64,000 bases of DNA from Sulfurospirillum diekertiae (GTDB taxonomy: Bacteria > Campylobacterota > Campylobacteria > Campylobacterales > Sulfurospirillaceae). Below are positions 59,161-64,000 of the stretch, piece after piece. Position 1 is the first letter of the stretch. Every line of letters starts with the position of its first letter. Position numbers and translations under genes: made by a program. The stretch covers positions 2,294,001 through 2,358,000 of the forward strand of contig NZ_CP023275.1 in NCBI RefSeq assembly GCF_002309535.1, in the 5' to 3' direction. The notes beneath the pieces are model-generated. The model searched no databases. It worked only from the letters and a program-made list of their open reading frames with translations, and was not told the origin of the DNA.

Positions 59161-59493
59161 TTAGTCTTCCTTCTTTGCAGCTTTTGCTACTTCAACAAAT
59201 ACATGAGAAGTTGGTTTTCTAATGCCACTCGCACTACCTCTTGCTCTTGGCAGAAAACGTTTAAGTACCGGACCTGCGTCAACACGGCAAGAAGCGACAA
59301 TGACTTCTTGTGGTTCAAATCCGCCATTAGAAACAGCAGAAGCGATCACTTTAGAGATGATTTTTGCACCTTTGTTTGGCATAAATTCCAAACTTGCCAT
59401 AGCAAGCTCAGCATTCATTCCTTGAACTTCACGCGCAATTAACCTTGCTTTTGTAGGAGATAATCTGATAAATTTTAATATTGCTTTACTCAT
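59161..59493 (-). CDS. rplV: 50S ribosomal protein L22
   Basis: 110 residues; [22 protein letters not shown] and [25 protein letters not shown], the exit-tunnel loop. Confidence 0.98.
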   Translation of the reverse strand: MSKAILKFIRLSPTKARLIAREVQGMNAELAMASLEFMPNKGAKIISKVIASAVSNGGFEPQEVIVASCRVDAGPVLKRFLPRARGSASGIRKPTSHVFVEVAKAAKKED

Positions 59494-59500
59494 AGTCTAC

Positions 59501-59782
59501 CTACTTACCAATTTTTTTCTGAACAGAGCCTTTATGACCCTTGAACGTACGAGTTGGTGCGAATTCACCCATCTTATAACCGATATGGTTCTCTGTAACA
59601 TATACTGGAACAAAGTTTCTACCGTTATGGACGTTAAATGTCAAACCGATCATATCAGGAATAATAGTACTTCTACGAGACCATGTCTTAATCGGCTTGT
59701 TTGATTTTGTCTCTTTTGCTTCAACCGTTTTTTTCAACAAATGAGCATCAACAAAAGGACCTTTTTTTAGCGATCTAGCCAT
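59501..59782 (-). CDS. rpsS: 30S ribosomal protein S19
   Basis: 93 residues; [38 protein letters not shown] and [14 protein letters not shown]. Confidence 0.98.
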   Translation of the reverse strand: MARSLKKGPFVDAHLLKKTVEAKETKSNKPIKTWSRRSTIIPDMIGLTFNVHNGRNFVPVYVTENHIGYKMGEFAPTRTFKGHKGSVQKKIGK

Positions 59783-60613
59783 CTATTTTCCTTTTCTTCT
59801 AGAAATAATCAGTTTGTCGCTCGCTTTTTTCTTACGAGTTTTTCTACCTTTAGTTGGTTGTCCCCATGGAGTTACTGGATGACGTCCTGAGTTGGTTTTA
59901 CCCTCACCACCACCATGTGGGTGATCGACTGGGTTCATTGCAGAACCACGAGTTTGAGGTCTAATACCACGGTGTCTGTTACGACCCGCTTTACCGATAA
60001 CAACGTTTGCCCAATCTTCATTTCCAACAACACCCACCGTAGCCATACACTCAGCCAAGATTTGTCTCATCTCACCACTTGGAAGTCTTACCATAACATA
60101 TTGAGTCTCTTTACCCATAAGTTGAGCGTAACCACCAGCACTACGTGCCATTTGTCCGCCTTTACCTGGTTTAAGTTCAAGGTTATGTAAGATAGTACCA
60201 ACAGGGATACTTTTTAGCTTCATTGCGTTACCTGGTTTAATATCCAGTCCACTTTCAGCTGCTTGAATTTTATCACCTACTTTTAATCCTGATGGTTGAA
60301 GAATATAAGCTTTTTCTCCATCAATATAATTAATAAGTGCAATTCTACAATTTCTGTTTGGATCATATTCAATAGCAGCAACTGTACCTTCGATACCAAA
60401 TTTTCTACGTTTGAAATCAATAATTCTGTAAAGTTTTTTTGCACCAGCTTCTTTATGACGAGAAGTGATTCTACCATTGTTATTTCTACCTGCAGTTGCA
60501 GCGATTTTCACGAGAAGTGAAGGAACACTCGCTTTAGCAGTAATGTCACCAGAATCAAGACTTGTTAAAAATCTACGACTTGGTGTATAGGGTTTAAATG
60601 ATTTTATTGCCAT
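59783..60613 (-). CDS. rplB: 50S ribosomal protein L2
   Basis: 276 residues; KPYTPSRR start, peptidyl-transferase-near region [30 protein letters not shown] with the conserved His. Confidence 0.98.
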   Translation of the reverse strand: MAIKSFKPYTPSRRFLTSLDSGDITAKASVPSLLVKIAATAGRNNNGRITSRHKEAGAKKLYRIIDFKRRKFGIEGTVAAIEYDPNRNCRIALINYIDGEKAYILQPSGLKVGDKIQAAESGLDIKPGNAMKLKSIPVGTILHNLELKPGKGGQMARSAGGYAQLMGKETQYVMVRLPSGEMRQILAECMATVGVVGNEDWANVVIGKAGRNRHRGIRPQTRGSAMNPVDHPHGGGEGKTNSGRHPVTPWGQPTKGRKTRKKKASDKLIISRRKGK

Positions 60614-60615
60614 GA

Positions 60616-60897
60616 TTACGCCTCCACATTCTCTAGTTTAGCGCCCTCTGGCAACTGAACATAAAACTTTTTAAAATCATTACGTTTGCCTTCAATGCCT
60701 TTAAACTTCTTAACTTTTCCCATAACTCTAAGAGAATTGATTTTTAATGGAGTGAAACCAAAGTATTGTTTTAATACTTCTTTTAAACCATTTTTTGTCA
60801 TTCTTACTGAAGTTTGGATAACAACTGTACCATTCTCTTGAAGGCTCAAGCTCTTTTCAGTATAAAGGATTGCCTTAATATCAGTAATATCAGCCAT
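60616..60897 (-). CDS. rplW: 50S ribosomal protein L23
   Basis: 93 residues; [38 protein letters not shown] and [13 protein letters not shown]. Two bases after rplD. Confidence 0.97.
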   Translation of the reverse strand: MADITDIKAILYTEKSLSLQENGTVVIQTSVRMTKNGLKEVLKQYFGFTPLKINSLRVMGKVKKFKGIEGKRNDFKKFYVQLPEGAKLENVEA

Positions 60898-60899
60898 TC

Positions 60900-61514
60900 T
60901 TAGCCCTCTTTTGTGATTGTTTCAAGCACTGATTTTTCTATGATTACCGCATAGAACGCAGTTGCTAAATACGCATTAAGCTCATTTGCTTCGACAAGGT
61001 AGCAGTTTTGAAGATTTCTAAACGCTAACAATGTTTTCTCATCAACCAATTCTTTAACGATTAATGCGTCTCTTGTGCCAAGTGTTTTAACGATTTTTGA
61101 TGCGTCTTTGGTTTTACCAGATTCAACGCTCAAAGAATCAACAACAAAAAGTGCGTTATTGACTGCTTTTTCATTCAATGCGAATTCAAGCGCCAATTTT
61201 TTCTGCTTTTTGTTGACTTTTAAATCATAATTTTTGTTAGCTTTAGGGCCAAATGCAGCACCACCACCAACCCATACTGGACTTCTTCTACTACCAGCAC
61301 GTGCACCACCTCGACCTTTTTGAGCCCAAGGTTTTTTACCACCACCGCTTACTTCACCTTTTGTTTTGGTGTTTGCAGTGTTTGAACGAAGTGCAGCTTG
61401 GTATGATTTGACATAAAGATATAGGTTATGTGAATGGACTTCTTCAAAACTTGCAGGAAGAGCCAATGCACCAACATTTTCTAATTTTTCATTTAATACG
61501 ATTGCACTACTCAT
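60900..61514 (-). CDS. rplD: 50S ribosomal protein L4
   Basis: 204 residues; [49 protein letters not shown] is the exit-tunnel loop. L4 autoregulates S10 operons in E. coli. Overlaps rplC by four bases. Confidence 0.98.
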   Translation of the reverse strand: MSSAIVLNEKLENVGALALPASFEEVHSHNLYLYVKSYQAALRSNTANTKTKGEVSGGGKKPWAQKGRGGARAGSRRSPVWVGGGAAFGPKANKNYDLKVNKKQKKLALEFALNEKAVNNALFVVDSLSVESGKTKDASKIVKTLGTRDALIVKELVDEKTLLAFRNLQNCYLVEANELNAYLATAFYAVIIEKSVLETITKEG

Positions 61515-62092
61515 TTAACAATCCTTACTTTACCTAATGATCCATTTGCACCTGGAACTGAGCCTTTAACAGCCAAGATACCATTTTGTGCGTCAAATGA
61601 AACGATCTCATTTTTTACGGTGACTTGAGTGTTACCATAGTGACCAGGCATTTTCTTGCCTTTTTGAACACGACCCGGCCATTCACAGTTACCGATTGAA
61701 CCAGGAGCTCTGTGAAAACGACTACCATGTCCACCAGGACCACCTTGGAAATTGTGGCGTTTAATAACACCTGCAAAACCTCTACCTTTAGTATTCAAAG
61801 ACACTTTAAGTGTTTTTGCTTCGCCCAAAGGTGCTGTATCTAAATCGCCCGCTTCTGCATTTGCAACATCAAGTGTCACAAAACGATTGAATGCAGCAGA
61901 AAGGTTATACTTTTTTTGCTGACCTGCAATAGCTTTGTTCATTTTTTTGCCACTAACATACGAAACTAAAGCGCGTTTATCAGCATTAACTTCACATACT
62001 TTCGCTTCTAAAACTCTGAGTAACGTGACAGGAACGCTTGGTACTGCAATTGTTCGGCTCATGCCGATTTTTTCAATAATATATTCCATCAT
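61511..62092 (-). CDS. rplC: 50S ribosomal protein L3
   Basis: 193 residues (or 192 from the second ATG at 62089). [32 protein letters not shown] is the L3 signature; the Gln in HNFQGG is the PrmB methylation position in E. coli. Confidence 0.98.
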   Translation of the reverse strand: MMEYIIEKIGMSRTIAVPSVPVTLLRVLEAKVCEVNADKRALVSYVSGKKMNKAIAGQQKKYNLSAAFNRFVTLDVANAEAGDLDTAPLGEAKTLKVSLNTKGRGFAGVIKRHNFQGGPGGHGSRFHRAPGSIGNCEWPGRVQKGKKMPGHYGNTQVTVKNEIVSFDAQNGILAVKGSVPGANGSLGKVRIVK

Positions 62093-62098
62093 TACCCC

Positions 62099-62410
62099 TT
62101 ATTTACCCATAGCTCTAACTTCAACATTGACTTCTGGAGCGAGGTCAAGTTTCATGAGTGAATCAACTGTATCCGTAGTCGCAGACACGATGTCAATCAT
62201 ACGTGCATGGATTCTCATCTCAAATTGCTCTCTTGAAGTTTTATTTACGTGCGGAGATCTAAGCACTGTATAGCGCTTGACTTTTGTAGGCATAGGAATT
62301 GGTCCGACAATTTCGGCTCCAGTTCGTTTAACAGCTTCAACGATAGCTGCAACAGATCTGTCTAAAACTCTATGGTCATACGCCTTGAGTTTAAGTCTAA
62401 TTTTTTCCAT
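62099..62410 (-). CDS. rpsJ: 30S ribosomal protein S10
   Basis: 103 residues; [43 protein letters not shown]. First gene of the S10 operon; also NusE. Promoter at 62466-62494 gives a leader of about 50 nt. Confidence 0.98.
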   Translation of the reverse strand: MEKIRLKLKAYDHRVLDRSVAAIVEAVKRTGAEIVGPIPMPTKVKRYTVLRSPHVNKTSREQFEMRIHARMIDIVSATTDTVDSLMKLDLAPEVNVEVRAMGK

Positions 62411-62465
62411 TTGTACCCCTGTAAAGAACTTGCCACCTTGAAGATGACCTAATTAAAGGACTGTG

Positions 62466-62494
62466 ATTTTACAACAATAGATATCAAAAGTCAA
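62466..62494 (-). promoter_or_regulatory. Near-consensus sigma-70 promoter of the S10 operon
   Basis: Minus strand: TTGACT (62489-62494), 17-bp spacer, TAAAAT (62466-62471). It is the only clear -35/-10 pair I found in the window; other promoters show only a -10 box. Confidence 0.8.
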
Positions 62495-62578
62495 CAAATA
62501 TGGGGCTTTTTGTATTAAGAATAGTTATTTTATTTCCTTTTAATAAGGAAAGTTATACACTTTTTTCAAAGGAAAGAG

Positions 62579-63652
62579 ATGCAAACACTTCAATTTTTTT
62601 ATGAAATGAATTTCAAAAACACACTCTTTTTTGATCGTAAAATTTCTATTACCCATAAAAAAAGCATTCTTTATGGACCACGGAAGAGTGGAAAAAGTCA
62701 TCTGATTATTGATCATTTAAGTCATTATGAAAAAGGTAGCTACCTTTATATTGATTTTTCCGATGACCGCATTGAGACTCATTTAGTCGCTGAAAATCTA
62801 GCCACTTTTGTGCAAAAAAATCGTATCAAACTGCTGGTAATAGAGCATTTTGACTTCTCTTTTGAACTTCCAAACGTCGATGAAATTTTACTGACAACTA
62901 TCTTTACATGGAAAACACTTAAAGGCTATGATTCTCTCATACTTTTTCCACTCGATTTTGAAGAATTTATCTCTTTTGACAAAAAACACTCTAATATTGA
63001 ACATCTTTTTAACTTTTATACCAACAATGGAACATTTCCACAAATCGTGCAAAATAGTGAACAAAATTCCCAAAAACAGATGCAAGAGATGCTTCACCTA
63101 ATTTTAGGAGATACCACAACATTTCTCATCTACAAACGTTTATGTGAAATGCAAGGCTCAAAAATTTCACTTTTCCAGATTTATAATCATCTGAAAGTTT
63201 TTACAAAAATCTCCAAAGATAAGCTCTATGCCATAACCTCTGAACTCATCGATCAAAATCTTCTTTTTTTAGTAGAAAAATACAATCAACCAAGTAACAC
63301 GAAAAAAGTCTATCCTATTGATTTTGCGCTCAAAGATGCCCTGACCTTTAAAAAAGACTTTTTGAAGCGTTTTGAAAATATGGTTTTTTTAGAACTCATC
63401 AAGCGCGGTAAAAAAGTCTTTTACGAAGAAGGAATTGACTTTTATCTACCCGATGAATCCTTAGCTATTTTATGCGTAGGCTTTGCGACCACAGAGGCGA
63501 TTGAGATGAAACTTCAAAAGCTTTTACCCACTTTTTGGGCTTTACATGTAAAGCGTATTGAAGTCGTCACGCTGAGCAGTGAAAGTGCCAAAGACATTGA
63601 AGGATTTAGCTTTTCCATCGCCCCTTTTTGGGAATGGGCACTACAACTCTAA
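62579..63652 (+). CDS. AAA-type ATPase, DUF4143-like
   Basis: 357 residues. Walker A GPRKSGKS (33-40), Walker B-like IKLLVIEHFDF (near 80-90), a central lid, and a C-terminal region with VYPIDFALKDALTF and FLELIKRGKKVFYEEGIDFYLPDE, similar to the nuclease-like part of AAA_14/DUF4143 ATPases. Such proteins are often found alone and poorly understood. Start follows AAAGGAAAG. It is divergent from the S10 operon. A palindrome copy encodes ALHVKRIEV near the end. Its 3' end overlaps the facing HATPase gene by 12 bp. Confidence 0.72.
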   Translation: MQTLQFFYEMNFKNTLFFDRKISITHKKSILYGPRKSGKSHLIIDHLSHYEKGSYLYIDFSDDRIETHLVAENLATFVQKNRIKLLVIEHFDFSFELPNVDEILLTTIFTWKTLKGYDSLILFPLDFEEFISFDKKHSNIEHLFNFYTNNGTFPQIVQNSEQNSQKQMQEMLHLILGDTTTFLIYKRLCEMQGSKISLFQIYNHLKVFTKISKDKLYAITSELIDQNLLFLVEKYNQPSNTKKVYPIDFALKDALTFKKDFLKRFENMVFLELIKRGKKVFYEEGIDFYLPDESLAILCVGFATTEAIEMKLQKLLPTFWALHVKRIEVVTLSSESAKDIEGFSFSIAPFWEWALQL

Positions 63653-64000
63653 AAAAGGTGTAATAAATTTTTGAATCGTAATGGCATTACCTTTTTTATT
63701 AAAATAGAAGTGATCTAAAAGTTTTCGAATAATCACAAATCCTCTACCATTAAATTTTTCAGCATTAATGACAATGTTTTTCAACACCATCGTATCAAAC
63801 CCTTCTCCTTGATCACTAATGGTCGCCTCAAAGAGTTGACGCTTTCCGCTTGGAAGAATTCCATACGTTATTTTGATTTTTTTGTGTTGATGTAGTTTTT
63901 CAAGACGTGCCATCTCATCATCAAATAAATTATGCTCTATCAAATAATTTTTATGCGCTTTATCAACGCCAAAGCTCCCGTGTTCTAAAGCATTGAGTAA
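63641..64000 (-). CDS. HATPase-domain regulator, C-terminal part (anti-sigma/RsbW-like)
   Basis: The reading frame stays open to the right edge; 119 C-terminal codons are present. Residues LLNALEHGSFG near the edge are an N box of GHKL ATPases; DQGEGFD (G1 box) and NGRGFVIIRKL (G2 box) follow. No histidine-kinase region is visible, so this is more like RsbW/SpoIIAB-type kinases, often fused to receiver or phosphatase domains. The upstream part lies outside the window. Confidence 0.72.
   Translation of the reverse strand, partial: LLNALEHGSFGVDKAHKNYLIEHNLFDDEMARLEKLHQHKKIKITYGILPSGKRQLFEATISDQGEGFDTMVLKNIVINAEKFNGRGFVIIRKLLDHFYFNKKGNAITIQKFITPFLEL

Overview
The window is a stretch of chromosome from an epsilonproteobacterium (Campylobacterota). 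Sulfurospirillum or a close relative is the best fit. The evidence is: a cbb3 oxidase operon ccoNOQP with a DUF4006 protein; the gene run rpsI-rplM-addAB-fixH-ccoPQON-response regulator-histidine kinase-SafE-carA-DUF507-motE-fliJ-purA, which I recall as also running together in Campylobacter jejuni; AT-rich DNA; an S10/spc region without rpmD; and single-chain NifJ. The genus is inference, since no rRNA is present. I found no tRNA, rRNA, insertion sequence, prophage or CRISPR array.

Layout. 1-8.1 kb: 5' part of nifJ, a HAD phosphatase, an SLC13 anion transporter, a DUF4197 protein, an MscS channel, an OmpA-type porin and a peptide-binding protein. 8.1-13 kb: a candidate small RNA, a PEBP protein, an AraC regulator, then a rightward run of repair and metabolic genes (tag, YjbR, YciI, transglutaminase-like, YqhD-type dehydrogenase). 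13-17 kb: DUF523, ClC, purT, a small membrane protein, cutA. 17-36.7 kb is almost entirely leftward: aminotransferase, hisZ, purA, fliJ, motE, DUF507, carA, safE, a two-component pair, the cbb3 oxidase operon with four accessory proteins, addBA and rplM-rpsI. 37-41 kb: two tandem chemoreceptors. 41-48.4 kb: HAD phosphatase, tkt, ispA, PDZ protein, ybaB, panD, murE, TPR protein, NifU-like. 48.5-62.4 kb: the alpha, spc and S10 ribosomal operons, all leftward, with secY, map, infA and rpoA. 62.6-64 kb: an AAA-type ATPase and a partial HATPase regulator.

The strongest unexplained signal is a palindrome, TTTACATGTAAA (core TTACATGTAA). I counted 26 exact copies of the 10-base core in 64 kb where well under one is expected. 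Six are intergenic and 20 lie inside genes, where they are read as Leu-His-Val or Thr-Cys-(Lys/Asn). Only one copy lies in the ribosomal block and none in the ccoP-to-motE block. This resembles the highly iterated palindrome HIP1 of cyanobacteria, and I know of no description of it for this group.

Other points: a 33-codon membrane-protein gene inside the oxidase operon; a SafE gene that appears to start at ATT; a 338-bp patch of near identity between the two chemoreceptors; a long inverted repeat between divergent genes at 2.1 kb; a candidate sRNA with a CCUCC motif; and a structured leader before rpmJ.
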